Below, in pieces: positions 51,801-63,429 of a stretch of DNA of 64,000 nt; position 1 is the first letter of the stretch; each line of letters begins with the position of its first letter. A program made the position numbers and the translations under genes. The DNA is taken from the NCBI GenBank assembly GCA_963965975.1, contig OZ014411.1:9673501-9737500 (forward strand), in the 5' to 3' direction. A model generated the notes under the pieces. That model was not told the origin of the DNA and made no database searches. It saw only the letters and a list, made by a program, of their open reading frames with translations. This DNA is from Xestospongia bergquistia (taxonomy: Eukaryota; Porifera; Demospongiae; Haplosclerida; Petrosiidae).

Positions 51801-54800
51801 ATTTACCCTATTTCTTTTTCTTCCACTTTTATGTTGCTATGATTACTTGTGATCATAATGTGTCCTTTACAATATAATAGTTTGTAAGTGTGATATAATG
51901 TAGTATTAATTCTAATGTATTTCTATCCAATGCTTTCATTTTATTTATTCTACTCATTTCCTTCCATTGTTATGTTGCTGTGATTACTTGTGATCTGAAT
52001 GTGTCCTTTACAATGTAATAGTTTGTAAGTGTGATATAATGTAGTATAAATTCCAAATTTAATCCAATGCAATGTTTTATCTTATGTACTCTATTGTTTT
52101 TTCTTCCATATTAACGATGCTGTGACTACTTGTGACGTGAATGTGAAATTACATTATAATAGAATGTAAGTGTGATATAATGTACTATAATCCTAAGTGT
52201 AATTTAATGCAAAACTTTTATTTAATTTACTTTATTTGTTTTGCTTCCATTTTATGATTCTGTGATTACTTGTGATCTTAATGTTTCCATTACAATATAA
52301 TAGTTTGTAAGTGTGATATAATGTAGTATAAATTCTAAGTGTATTTCAAAGTAATGCTTTCTTTTATTTACTATTATTGTGTTTCCCTCTATATGTATGA
52401 TTCTGTGATTACTTGTGATCTGAATGTGTGTTTTATAATAATTATAACAGTCAGTAAGTGTGATTTAATTAAACAAAAATTCTTGGTGTATTTCAATCCA
52501 ACATTTTAATTTTAATATTTTATTGTTTGTTTGTTTCCATATTTATGATGCTGTAATTTCTTTTAATCTGAATGCTTCCTTTATATCATAATAGTTGGTA
52601 AGTGTATTAGTTAACAATAGTATATTTGTTTTGCTATTAAGGTAAAGTAAGTATTTCTTGAATTTATTCTATCATATATAGGAATAAGTATTAACTTTTG
52701 TTTAGTCTTTTCTTTGAAGGTGTGAGTTCATCGTGTTTGTATGGTATCCTAGCTCATTCTCTATAATACCAAGAATTAATTACTTTTATTCTGATCATAT
52801 ACTACTATCTATTGTCTAATTTATATATATATATATATAATGGTTTGCCTATAAAATGTGTCTATGCAAAATGTGCCATTGTTGTAAGAATTATTGAGAG
52901 TAGTTTGTTTAGTGTAAGAGTGATTGTTGTGATGAAGATAATGTTGTCTTAATTCGTAATGTTACTAATATAGCGATGTAATACATATGGAACGGTGTTT
53001 CTATAGATAATATGCATCTGTTATGATATGTTGTCTTGGTAACAATATTTGATTATTATAATATATTTAGGAGGGATCTACTCCAATCATGTTAGCAGCA
53101 GAGAAGGGCCACAAAGATGTTGTTTTGATTTTAACACAGAAAGGAGCCAATTTAGACATTGTTAACAGAGTAAGTGTTTATGTACATGCTACAAGTCCTT
53201 TATAGCTAATGATAGAATGAATTTCTTTTTCTTTAAGGAAAGTTATTAATTATGATAATGTTGTAGTTGTAATAACACTGTTAACGTTGATATGGTTGTC
53301 TTTAATAATATGCTCAATAAGATGAATATTGGAAGGAGAATAGAATACAAAGTCCAAATGATAATATTAAGCAAAAAGTGTACTTGTTTTACAATGTGTA
53401 CAATGATTAATTTTCCTGCTTAATTAACACAAATTGATAGATAAATATGATATGTTTTTATGACTTTTTTAATGATCAGTTCAGGTCACATGTAAACATA
53501 GTGATGAATATCGTAATATGAAGCATGACTTGTTTAGCTTTGAAATGTTTTCAAAATTCTCAACAATGATCCCCTGAAAATAGAACTGTATTGTACTTGT
53601 AAGTACCTCCTATTGGATATTAACTGATGCTAATATTAATATTAATTGATGCTATTTTAAGAGTGTGGCAATGATCAGAATGATGAGGGTTTTTTATTTA
53701 TATTGTAACTATTAAATGTTATGGCACTTAAATGTGTGACTAATGTATGTGGGGATATTCATGTTGCCATTCCTACAGTGGTCATGTTTGAAATGCTACT
53801 ATTCCTACAGAGTCTACTGTGGTTATTATGTAGGAATTTTCATTGTGCCATTCATTCTGTTGACTTATCTCTCTTGTGATACAACTATCACTACATTTCA
53901 TTATTTCTTATTAATTTTTATGTACTTGTGCATTTGTAATCATCAATATATAGCAAGTACACAAAATGAAGTGTCCTTGCCCAAGACACAATTTGGTAGT
54001 TTTTCTACAACTTCCATTTATATTTTCAAGAAGATATTAAATTAACGTGACTTGAAATAATTGTGACCCATTATAAATGTACCTAAATGAGGTTAATATC
54101 TATCACTAATGTGAATTTATTAGGAGTTGTCTTTATCATCATATCGTTTCATGTTATAGTAATGTTATATTAGTTATATATTGTTGCAAACTTATGTGAC
54201 AGTGAATTTTTGTTATAATATTTTAAAATTTTTTTTCACTTTTTATTAAATATTTGTAAAGTAAATTACATCCTCATACTGCCATCATTTACTCAAGTAT
54301 ATTCTTGCCACTGACATAATATTCATATACTATTCATCGACTCACTAAAATTAATGATTATTGACTTTATACTAATAGTAGCTAAGTTTTATTATTACAT
54401 GTACATGTATATTTTGATTTGTTGTTATACAGGTTGGCAAGACCTTTCTCTATATATCATGTTATGAAGGTCATGATGAGATTGTTCAAGTCCTTCTAGA
54501 TGCTGGTATGAAAGTGAATGTTCCAGACAAGGTTAGTGTAATATTAGTATATAAAAGTAATTGTAGTTTTCTATAATACTTAATACCAACTTACAATATA
54601 CACATGACTTATCAAGCGGATATACAACAGTAGTCAAAACAAGTTCACGTATTGTCTTCGTACATGTTTTAACAAATAAAGTAGGAAATGTTTCATTAAT
54701 AATTATATGAACCAATCAGAGATAGTCTTTGCGGCATTTGTTCATTGTTTTGGAAATACATCAACACCTCACATTTGTATCATGTATTATATAAGCCCTT

Positions 54801-57800
54801 CAATTTTGTCATAACAGATACTCTAGAATTGCTATAGCTTCAGCAAAAGAGAAATAGCAAGACATTCTGTTGAGCTTTCATTGTTTTTTTACAATCAATC
54901 ACCAAAGGAAATGACTTGATATAAAACTTTGTGTTCACAGATATTTTTTCAAACTCAGTGAAACATTTGTCTTTAAATAGTTTAAACATTGTCTGAATTT
55001 TCAAGCTTGAAAATTAATTCTGCTAAAGCTATGTTACAAAGATTTTATTTTTGAGAGAATTTTGATATAATAATTGATCACAATGAGCAGTATCTTAATA
55101 GAAATATGTGTGTATGTCTCTTTGATGAATTCATTTGTTTGTAAGACATCATGTTCAAAATGACCAATATGCTTTTTAACTTATGCACACATGTGCACTC
55201 TTCTTTCATACGCATATTTCAAATGCTATGTAGTCTTTAATGATAGTAAAACTTCAGTTTGTATTTCTGGAACCACTCCTCACTCCTGAACAAATAACTC
55301 ATTATATACTATATGAGCATGCTATTAGAATTGTGATGTGCCATTCTGACCAAGTTTTGGTTTGTGATGCTCGTATTATGCTGCCACCTTATTCAACACA
55401 CATTGTTATTTTCTTTGCGGATATCAGCTATTTCAACTTTGTCTCACATCTAGTTGTTTGTCCTATTCTTTACCTTCATGTAAGGTCTCTTTCTTTAGCA
55501 TAGACATGTATAATGCTTCTAAGCATCTAGGTTAAAGTGATAAAAACCTACTGTTATTAAATATTTAATGGCATTAATTAAATGTATTCCTGCCTGGAGG
55601 TTGTTATGGGCACAAGTATCCTTGAAAATGTTTTTTTTTGTCTGTCTACAACACCCTCTAGATATTGAGGCATGCATTACTTAGTAAGTATTCTTCTCAT
55701 CTTTATGTCTACGTTTTACATAATTTGACTCATGTCATGCTTTTCTCATATTATTTAGTATGGACGTACAGCACTTCATGCAGCTTATTGGACTAAAAAT
55801 AATGCCATTATGAAGATGTTAGTTCATGCTAATGCCATTAATGTAGAAGCTGTGCAGGCTGTAAGTCATAAGTTAATACATATCTATATATATGCTCTAC
55901 ATCTATCTTACTCTATGTTTTTAATGGTTGTTATATGTACATCACTTTTGTGATCTTAGCATTTACATGTACATGTATGTTGATATAAATCAAACAAGTG
56001 TAGTCAGATATAGACAAGTTTATGAGTAGTAGTATAAATATTTTAGCAAATAAATAGTTTTGGTGTAGCATAGTAATTGCAAGTTCATTTATGTATGAGT
56101 ACTCTATAAGTATATAATATGTACATCTTACAATATTGAAAAATAATTTTTGATTCTTTATTAATATAAAAATTAAAACATTTTTTCTTTACTATTTAGG
56201 ACACTTTACTTTTAGAATCTTCAAGAAAAGGACATGTGGAAGGTATTAGAAATGCCCTGTCCAAGAGAGCATATGTTAACATTGGAAACAATGTATGCCA
56301 ATTTGTATAATACAATTATGAGGCAAATACAGATGCTATGACATAAAACAAGTCCAAAGGTCTAAAGACCAGAGAGTTATTTATGTCATTGCATACTGTA
56401 TGTGTAATGCAGTACATTACTGGTTGGGTTATAATGTGTTTATGGCTTAATACAATAAAATTATCACAACCTTGTATCTTATTAAGTGTGGTTTGTTGAC
56501 ACTTTGAACTTCTTGGTATAATGTCACAATTTAAAATAATATCATCAAAAACAAATTTGTTATTCATTTCGGCTTAATTAGTACTATTTTTAAACATTTT
56601 ACTAATGATAGTCAATAGCTAAAAAAGAAACAAGCTAGATTTTGTTCAAACACTTTTAACTAATTTGTACTATAAGTTTCATTTATTGTGTATTCATGTT
56701 CTTGTTTTTATGTATATATAGGATGGCCAAACTGCTTTGTACATAGCATCTGAGAAAGGCAATAATGAATGTGTTCAGCTTCTTCTTGAATTCAATGCTA
56801 ACCCTAACATTGCTGATCAAGTAAGTTGTGACGATCATTTCATTGTTTATTTAGCTAATAAGACTAATATATAACATATGCTTTGTCTTAAAATGTTCTA
56901 ACTAGTTTATTCCAAAATTATCATAGAAAGTAACTGCACAATCATCTAACCACCAAGCAACATTTTGTTACAATTAAGAAATGTTTCTAAAGTTTGAAAA
57001 TTATATCAATGAATGTAAACTATTAAAGAGGAGTCAGTGAGATTCACTGTATGAGCTGTGAAAGTGTATTTGTGTTAAATAAAGGATCTTGAAAGCTAAA
57101 ATATAAGAATGAGTTGACATAATTATTAAAAAATCAATATTCTCAAAACTTTCTTATTGTTAGTTTGCCACACAAATCGCTAGCTAGCTAAAACACACAC
57201 CAAATCCTATTGTTACATATGAGGTAAATGCTAGTAAAAGATAAAGTAATCATAGCAGTATGGTATATTTTGAAATATATGGAATATCGCTTACTAATAT
57301 TTTTCTTAGGATGGTAACACACCCCTTCATGGTGCTTGTAAGGGTTGTCATGGTGATGTTGTGAAATCTCTTTTGTCATCAGGAAAGATTGACCCAATGG
57401 CTAAGAACAGAAATAATGAAACAGCCATGGCGCTTGTTTATTATAACGACGAAAATCGCTTCGCTATTTTAAAGATGTTTGAGCGATTTGAGCAATGTCG
57501 AAAGGATTTCCCTGTAGAATCCTACAGCAAAGTTTTTTTCTGTGGTGATACTGGTGCAGGTAAAAGTTCACTTGCAGCAGTCATTATGGAACGAGCTAAG
57601 AAACCACCTAACTACAAGTTTGATACATCTGATCCTATTCCAGTAGAACTGCTAACTACTGGGATTAATGCACATACCATTTCAAGTCATGAAGTGGGAA
57701 ATATTGTCCTTTATGATCTCGCAGGTCATAAGGAGTATTATAGCAGTCATGCAGCAATTATGGAAAATCTTATGCTAAGCACACCTGCTGTTTTTACAAT

Positions 57801-60800
57801 ACTTTTTAAGATGACTGACAATCTAGATGTCATTAAAGGTGATTTATACTACTGGTTTAATTTTATCAAGAATGCCAATCTACAATTATCAAGTTCAAGG
57901 CCATCTCAAATACTCATCATTGGAAGTCGACTTGATGAGATCACTGATAGTTATGATGAAGTTTCTAAAGTAGTTGCTGAAGTTGCTGAAAAAGCTGATC
58001 ATTCACAAGAATATGTTGGGTTCCTACCTATGGAATGTCATCGTCCTGGTGGAAAAGGTGTTGAAGAGTTTGTGGTTAAACTTTCTTATAGCTGCAAAGC
58101 TGTGCTTGATCGATCAGACAAAGTTAGTTTCTACTGCCATGTTCAATTCTCCTTCTTACAATTGCTTCGAAATAAAGAAAATATTATAGCCATTAGTGTG
58201 ATGGAGTTATATGCTGAATTACGAAAGCGTGACGACCCTTCTCTTCCTTCTGAAAGATCAGTGTTATTGGAATTCCTTTCCACTTTAAGTGACAAGGGTC
58301 TCATCTTATTCCTTAAAAATGAAGATGATGCTCAAAGTTGGATAGTTATTGATAGAGCTGCCCTTCTCACTGAAGTCAATGGTGTTCTATTTGCTCCTAA
58401 GGCAATTGAACATGCCTATCAAAATATTGCTAGTAATACTGGTATTGTGCCTAAGTCTATTCTGCAAAAATATTTTTCACCACACAATATTGATATGTTA
58501 ATTGGGTTCCTTAGAAATCTTCAGTTCTGTCATGTTTTAAAATCAAATACATTGGAAAAGTTCGAAACCAATATATCAGCTTCAAATCTTCTGCCATCAG
58601 GTGAGCTCTTATTTTTTCCATCTCTCATTTGTACTGAGCCACCAACAGATATTGATATAGAAAATGGGTTGGGATGGTGTCTTTGGTGTCCTGATCCTAA
58701 CCAATTCCTCTCAACACGATTCCTTCACCTTCTTCTTTTTGGCCTTTCTTACAGTTTTTGTCTGCAATGTTGCTATAAACCTGGTGAAATTTCTGATTTA
58801 AATGAAGAAATCCAAATGTTAGCTCGGTGTTGTCATGTATGGACAAATGGTATTTATTGGGAGAATAAGGATGAAGTCAAAGTAATTGTTGAAGTAACAG
58901 AGTGCTATCGTTGTGTTACAGTAGTTACATCAATGAATTCGAATGACATCACGAAAAGCCGCAATGTTTTCAATAATGTTATTAAGAGCATATTAACCTT
59001 GAGTAGGATGCACTCATTTAAATGTGAGGAATACCTCATCGCTCCTAGTGATATAGCAAAAGCTCGTAGTCTTCTTGTCAAAAAACGCACACTTTATAAC
59101 ATAAAAGATGTTGCTCGATCAATGCTTGCAAAATGTAATGTTAGTGATGCCAATAACACAAAGAAGGTGGGCATTGAAGAAATTGTGGAAGTCCATGATC
59201 CCTTTCTTTGCATTGCTCCTTCGGTGACAAAGGCGCTTTTCAGTGCTGAGTTGCTACTTCGAAAGGACCACCTTCAACACATAGTGGATAACTGTTCTTA
59301 TTTCACATCATCACACTCATCATTAGGTCACATGGAAGTAAAGGAACGTTGTAGTCAACTCAGTGTGTTTGCTGGACGTAATCCTTTGGTAAGTATAAAT
59401 TAGTTTAAATATGCATGTACAAGAAATCTTTTGGCATTTTGTCATACATCATACTTGTACCACATTAATTTTGTACTGTATCATACTTACACCACTCTGT
59501 ATTGTATCACAATTAATTTTGCTACAGGACCTTGCTTATCCTCCATTAGATGAAAATGAAATAGAAACTATATCTGAGCAACTCTTCTTAAAAGGTTAGT
59601 ATATAGTGTTGGTGATTCATAGTATTGGTTACAGCCAACTTTTTGTGGTGTATTCCAGATACAGCATGCTATGTAGTAAAGCAAACCTGAGGATTGTTAT
59701 GTCACAGTTTATACTATATATGTAATACAGTATGATGTAGGTTGGGCCATAACATGCTTAAGGCTTGATACTATAGAAATTCAAAGCCCAGCATCTGTTG
59801 ACCATAGTACTATATCTGGATTCAAATGCCACTTTATGTAGTCTGAGAACCTCATCAGCACTTTGACATTCTATTTTATTATGTCACTACTTGTTTTATT
59901 AAATAATATTTAATATGTAGATCTGTATCTAAAATGTGAGATGACACGCCTACTCTAAATGAGTATGTAAACTAGTTTTACATACCAATTACAGAATTAA
60001 TTTACACATGCAATTCTCTGTCTCCAAAATATTGATTAAATGTAAACTAAATGTTCAGTAGACAAGGTATATGTTATTTTTATGCAATGTATGGATTTTA
60101 TAAATTTTTAGACTATTTATGTTGTTGTCAATCCATTGCAAACTATCCCTCCTCTTTATTTTATTGCTTTCTATTTATGAAACACACTAATAGCAGTCAT
60201 AAAAGTTAAATGCTGTTTGTACATATGTACATATATTGTCAGTTGAATTACCTATTTTAGGCTAAACAACACGTCCATACTGACATAAATCATACACTCT
60301 GATATTGTTATGTATCGTTATAAATTACAGCAATGCTCTGTATATATTCTAAGTACATATCATTTAGTTAATTTATAATTTAAATAAAATAGAATGAATG
60401 AAAAGCAGTAAAATGCTGGACATTTGTCTCTGTATATAGTGACTATAAATTACATTGATTATTAGTTTGTAATTCCACCAATAAGAACTTGTTTAAAAAT
60501 TATTACCAAATAGACAACATGTTTTGGTTATTCTTATAATGGCAGTCTCGTGCTAAGCCACATTTGTACATGGCAACAGTTTATTGCTAGCATACTGTTA
60601 CATTAGGTTAAACAAAAATATACATGTTTATAGAATAGAATGGCTCCATGCTAGTATTGTCTGTCAACATAATTGCTTGTGAATAAATTATATGTTGACA
60701 CACCCACATTTATTAGCTGCTACTGTCTGACCATCTATATATGTATATGACAATTATGTCATCTTATTGTTTGATTATGTTATCTTAGTGTTTAATTAAA

Positions 60801-61151
60801 AAAAATTTTTAATGTCAATACAAACATGTCCTTTTATTATTTAATTTCATATTAGGTAATATGGCTGAAGGAGCATCTACTATACCAGATCAGGTCTTGG
60901 ATCAACAACCTCCAATTCTAGAAATAGCTACACATGCTGAAACTGCAGAGTGGAAACATTTAGGTGTGCAACTAGAATTGCGTGATGTGGCCTTAGCTGG
61001 ATGTCGTAACTGTATCGAGACGTATCAGTTATGGATTATGGAGAAAGCTGAAAATGCAACTCGAAGGAAATTAATATCCGCTTTAAGAGCAATTAGACAA
61101 AATAATGTAGCATATAGCTATGAGCAACATTTGAAAACAGCTTTTTTGTGA
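39853..61151 (+). CDS. Ankyrin - ROC GTPase - COR-like - DEATH protein (DAPK-type, no kinase)
   Basis: Modelled as 15 exons: 39853-39891, 42199-42291, 42904-43002, 44810-44908, 45605-45703, 48393-48491, 49206-49304, 53071-53169, 54433-54531, 55759-55860, 56200-56292, 56722-56820, 57310-59388, 59528-59594, 60856-61151. All introns are GT-AG and phase 0, except phase 1 after 59594. Together they give 1186 residues. The start MATRLAKMTKKQK is the first ATG after an acceptor-like TTTAG and may not be the only start. Eleven ankyrin repeats follow, one per exon, plus part of a twelfth (DGNTPLHGACKG) opening the large exon. Next come ROC and COR-like regions (57310-59388) and a C-terminal DEATH domain (about residues 1105-1186, W at 1121 in EWKHLGVQLEL). 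DAPK1 shares the ankyrin-ROC-COR-DEATH order; no kinase domain was found 5' of the ankyrins. It is probably a cytosolic scaffold or GTPase of death-fold signalling. Introns of 1.9-3.8 kb hold satellites. A decayed copy of its 3' end follows. Confidence 0.88.
40000..42198. other. First intron of the ankyrin-ROC-DEATH gene (continuing from 39892)
   Basis: AT-rich intron with no supported coding on either strand. The minus-strand open frame at 39924-40286 has no family support and is treated as chance. Confidence 0.6.
42650..44908 (+). repeat. Ankyrin exon-pair module, copy A
   Basis: Contains exons 42904-43002 (NGWAALHYASFEGHTKIVEV) and 44810-44908 (STPVMLAAKKGHKDVVLILT) with flanking introns. 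It is homologous to copies B (about 45050-48491) and C (about 48650-53169). Exon differences from copy B are about four bases in 99 for the first exon. It is the most diverged of the three. Confidence 0.85.
43256..44395 (+). repeat. ~136-bp satellite, array 1 (about 8 units)
   Basis: Head-to-tail units of about 135-140 bp inside the intron after exon 3. The core is GTAAGTGTGATATAATGTAG then TATAAATTCTAA, a T-rich segment, TTACTTGTGATCTGAATG and TACAATATAATAG. Unit junctions at about 43398, 43532, 43672, 43808, 43940, 44081 and 44214 read ATAATAG-NNN-GTAAGTG or a one-base variant. Confidence 0.9.
45050..48491 (+). repeat. Ankyrin exon-pair module, copy B
   Basis: Contains exons 45605-45703 and 48393-48491. 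The intron segment 45050-45605 is almost identical to 48645-49205 of copy C, including the run GAATATTGGAAGGAGAACAG, which shows recent tandem duplication of B and C. Confidence 0.88.
46230..47960 (+). repeat. ~136-bp satellite, array 2 (about 13 units)
   Basis: Same unit as array 1, in the equivalent intron of copy B. The trinucleotide between TAG and GTAAGT varies: GTG, TCA, CCA, AAA, AGG, ATG, GAC, TTT, GAG, TTT. Some units have mutated donors such as GTGAGT or ATAAGT. Confidence 0.9.
48645..53169 (+). repeat. Ankyrin exon-pair module, copy C
   Basis: Contains exons 49206-49304 and 53071-53169. It differs from copy B by about three bases in each 99-nt exon. The module encodes two further ankyrin repeats in frame, so the protein gained repeats by duplication. 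Confidence 0.88.
49890..52630 (+). repeat. ~136-bp satellite, array 3 (about 20 units)
   Basis: Longest array, in the equivalent intron of copy C. Junction trinucleotides include CCA, CAA, CAA, AGA, GGA, AGG, TTG, TTG, TTT, TTT, GAG, ATG, TTG, TTT, TTT, AAT, TTT, TCA and TTG, always three bases between TAG or CAG and the GTAAG donor. Confidence 0.9.
57310..59388 (+). CDS. Exon 13: last ankyrin repeat, ROC GTPase and COR-like region
   Basis: Single 2079-nt exon encoding residues 374-1066 of the ankyrin-ROC-DEATH protein. After a partial ankyrin repeat and a linker, the G domain shows G1 GDTGAGKS (452-459), G3 DLAGH (509-513) and a G4 equivalent GSRLDE (578-583) in place of NKxD. Such a replacement is usual in ROC domains. 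The P-loop Lys and Ser are intact, so nucleotide binding is plausible. From about residue 640 a COR-like region follows (LYAELRKRDD, W-V-I-D-R-A-A-L-L-T-E-V-N-G-V, GIVPKSILQKYF, ELLFFPSLI). The exon is intact with no stop. Annotating from the GTG at 57361 would miss the ankyrin start of the exon. Confidence 0.9.
59595..60855. other. Intron between exons 14 and 15
   Basis: Phase-1 intron. Its first part (59600-60060) is duplicated at about 62386-62800. It contains a dispersed repeat (GATTGTTATGTCACAG.. GTATGATGTAGGTTGG, 59695-59790) that is also present near 62480-62580 and, more diverged, near 56385-56470. No coding was seen. Confidence 0.7.
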
Positions 61152-61590
61152 ACCTAAGGAATGTTTGAAATTCCTCCACAATAAGGACTTTGTCTGATCG
61201 CAAACATTTTCCTTTTGACTAGACTGCATACATTTTCCTATGCTGTATCTTTAATGTAGTTATTTTTATTCACTGTTTGAGTAATATGTTTATTTTTGCT
61301 TTGTAAATTTGGCTGATAAATTTGTCTTCTTCACTTTTGGTTTTATTAAAGTTGATTATTTCTATACCAAGATATGTAATCTGACTTTTAAATGTAACCT
61401 TTGACCTTAATTGATTATGTACACTTTTATATATTTTTGTAATTTTATGTACACACACAGGTACAGTGAAGTTTTTAATTTCACTAATTAAGATTGTGAT
61501 TTTTCCTTATTTGATTACTTTCGTAAAAGTGTGATTAATTTTTAAAAAGAAGACATTTTTCAGTACACTATCATTAATATATCATGATGG
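61152..61590. other. 3' flank of the ankyrin-ROC-DEATH gene
   Basis: AT-rich, with no supported gene. No AATAAA is placed convincingly behind the stop; ATTAAAG near 61345 is one weak candidate. Confidence 0.45.
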
Positions 61591-61593
61591 TCA

Positions 61594-62385
61594 ATATTGG
61601 ATAGTTATTGACAGAGCTACTCTTCTTACTGAAGTCAATGGTGTGTTCTATTTGCTCCTAAGGAAATCAAACGTGCCCATCGAAATATTGCTAGTAATAC
61701 TGGTATTGTGCCTAAGTCTATTCTGCAAGAAAATTTTCCAAAACAAATACTGATATGTTAATTGGGTTCCTTAGAAGTCTTCAGTTCTGTCATGTTTAAG
61801 AATCAAATACATTGCAAAAGTTCAAAACCAATATCTCAGTTTCAACTTCTCTGACATCAGATGAGCTATTATTTTTACCATCTCTCATTAATACTAAGCC
61901 ACCAACAGATATTGCAATAGAAAACAGGTTGGGGTGGTGTGTCTGGTGTCCTGATCCTAACCAATTTCACTTAACACGATTCCTTCACCTTCTTCTTTTT
62001 TGCCTTTTATATGATTTTTGTCTGCAATGCCACAATAAAGCTGGTGAAATTGCTAAAGATAACCAAATTATAAAAATAAAGGAAATAAAGAATAGGTGTT
62101 CCTATTTCAAATCCTCACTCCTATCATCAAGTTCATCAAGTCATATGTCAGTAAAGGAACGTTGCAGTCAATTTAGTGTGTTTGCTGGACATAATACTTG
62201 GTAAGGATAAATTAGTTAGAATGTACATGTACAAGAAATCTATTGTCTATTTGTTATATATCATATACCACATTAATTTTGTAATATATCATACTTACTA
62301 ATTATTAATTAATAATTGTCAATTTGATTATAGGACCTAGCTGATCGACAAAATAGAAACCATATCTGAGCAACTCTTCTTAAAA
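61594..62385 (+). pseudogene. Decayed tandem copy of the COR region and exon 14
   Basis: 61594-62056 matches 58333-58795 of exon 13 (for example IVIDRATLLTEVNG, NIASNTGIVPKSILQ, LGWCVWCPDPNQF). It carries frameshifts near 61645, 61735 and 61800. A deletion then removes the equivalent of about 58800-59280. 62090-62203 matches the exon's end (SVKERCSQFSVFAGHN). 62334-62385 is a damaged exon 14 (ISEQLFLK intact, DLA..PPLDENE part deleted). No complete reading frame survives. Confidence 0.85.
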
Positions 62386-62854
62386 GGTTAGTGTATAGTG
62401 TTACTGCCTCATAAGTAGCCAACTTTTTGGGATGTATTACAGATATAGTGTGCTATATATGTAGTAAAACAAATCTGAGGATTGTTATGTCACAGCTCAT
62501 ACCAAATGTTTAACACAGTATGATGTAGGTTGGAGTATAACATGCTTATGGCTTGATACCATAGAAATTCAAAGTGATGTCACAGCCCAATAATTATTGA
62601 TGTCAGCACTATATTTGGATACAAATGTCATTTTATTGAGTCTGAGCACCTTAACTTCTATGTTATTATGTCACCACTTGTTTAAGATGTGAGATGACAC
62701 ACCTACCCTAAATGAATATGAATATTATTAAAACTAGTTTCAAACAGCAATTTTATGGAGTTAATTTTATCACACACAACTCTGTCTCGATGTACTTTAT
62801 TATATATTCAATATTCAGTGTCAATATCTTAATTGATCTATTTTATTCAAACAG

Positions 62855-63221
62855 GAGCTGAGATTGTAAGCCAAGAAAGAGTTAAAGGCATATTGAAGAG
62901 AATACTTCAGGAACAGTCTGTAGTTTTATAACTAACTTGTTATCAAGTTGTCTACCAAATTTTGCTACACAAATGTTTGCTAGGAAATCAATAACAGAAT
63001 CTGTTTATAATAACCCAAACTATAAAGATGTAATGAATGATTACAAAAATGGAATTAATTATAAAAGTATCTCTGAGTTAGAGGAGCATTGTCAATTATT
63101 TCTGAACAGCCTGTCCAATCAAGGTGGTCCAGTGGAAAGTGTAGCAAAGGTTATTTCAGGGTATTGGAAAGATGAAATAAACAAAGAACTTGGTATAACA
63201 CTGAATTTGAATGTTTACTAA
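62855..63221 (+). CDS. Unrecognised terminal exon-like stretch after the duplicated exon 14
   Basis: After TTCAAACAG, phase 1 from the exon-14 donor gives SQERVKGILKRILQEQSVVL then TAA (62929-62931). A second frame, open from upstream of 62937 to TAA 63219-63221, reads FARKSITESVYNNPNYKDVM and GPVESVAKVISGYWKDEINK. It is helical and lysine/glutamate-rich, and unrelated to the DEATH exon at 60856. Either a frameshift joins the two frames or the second frame is a separate exon. No family is recognised. Confidence 0.4.
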
Positions 63222-63429
63222 TGACTAATTTTGTATATAGTGCTGACATTAGCACTAAAAATACTAACTAATATATAGTACAATTATGCTCTTATTATAA
63301 TGTATGCATATGTGTGTGTGTTTGTGTAACTTTTGTCCTAATAAATTAACATTAGAATTTGTTATAATTTTGCTATTCACAAAAAGTATATAACTTGTTT
63401 TATCAATAGAAGTCAATATTCTAGTAATT

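Noticed and set aside
49896-52630. CRISPR-like array
   Set aside because: Repeats are degenerate, about 136 bp, without unique spacers of constant length, and lie in an animal gene's intron.
53743-54045. 100-codon plus-strand frame
   Set aside because: Hydrophobic, Cys/Tyr-rich chance frame inside an intron with no acceptor or donor in phase with the ankyrin exons.
55240-55503. 87-codon plus-strand frame
   Set aside because: Intronic, not in phase with flanking exons, no recognised motif.
57974-58189. 71-codon plus-strand frame
   Set aside because: Shadow in another frame of the ROC exon.
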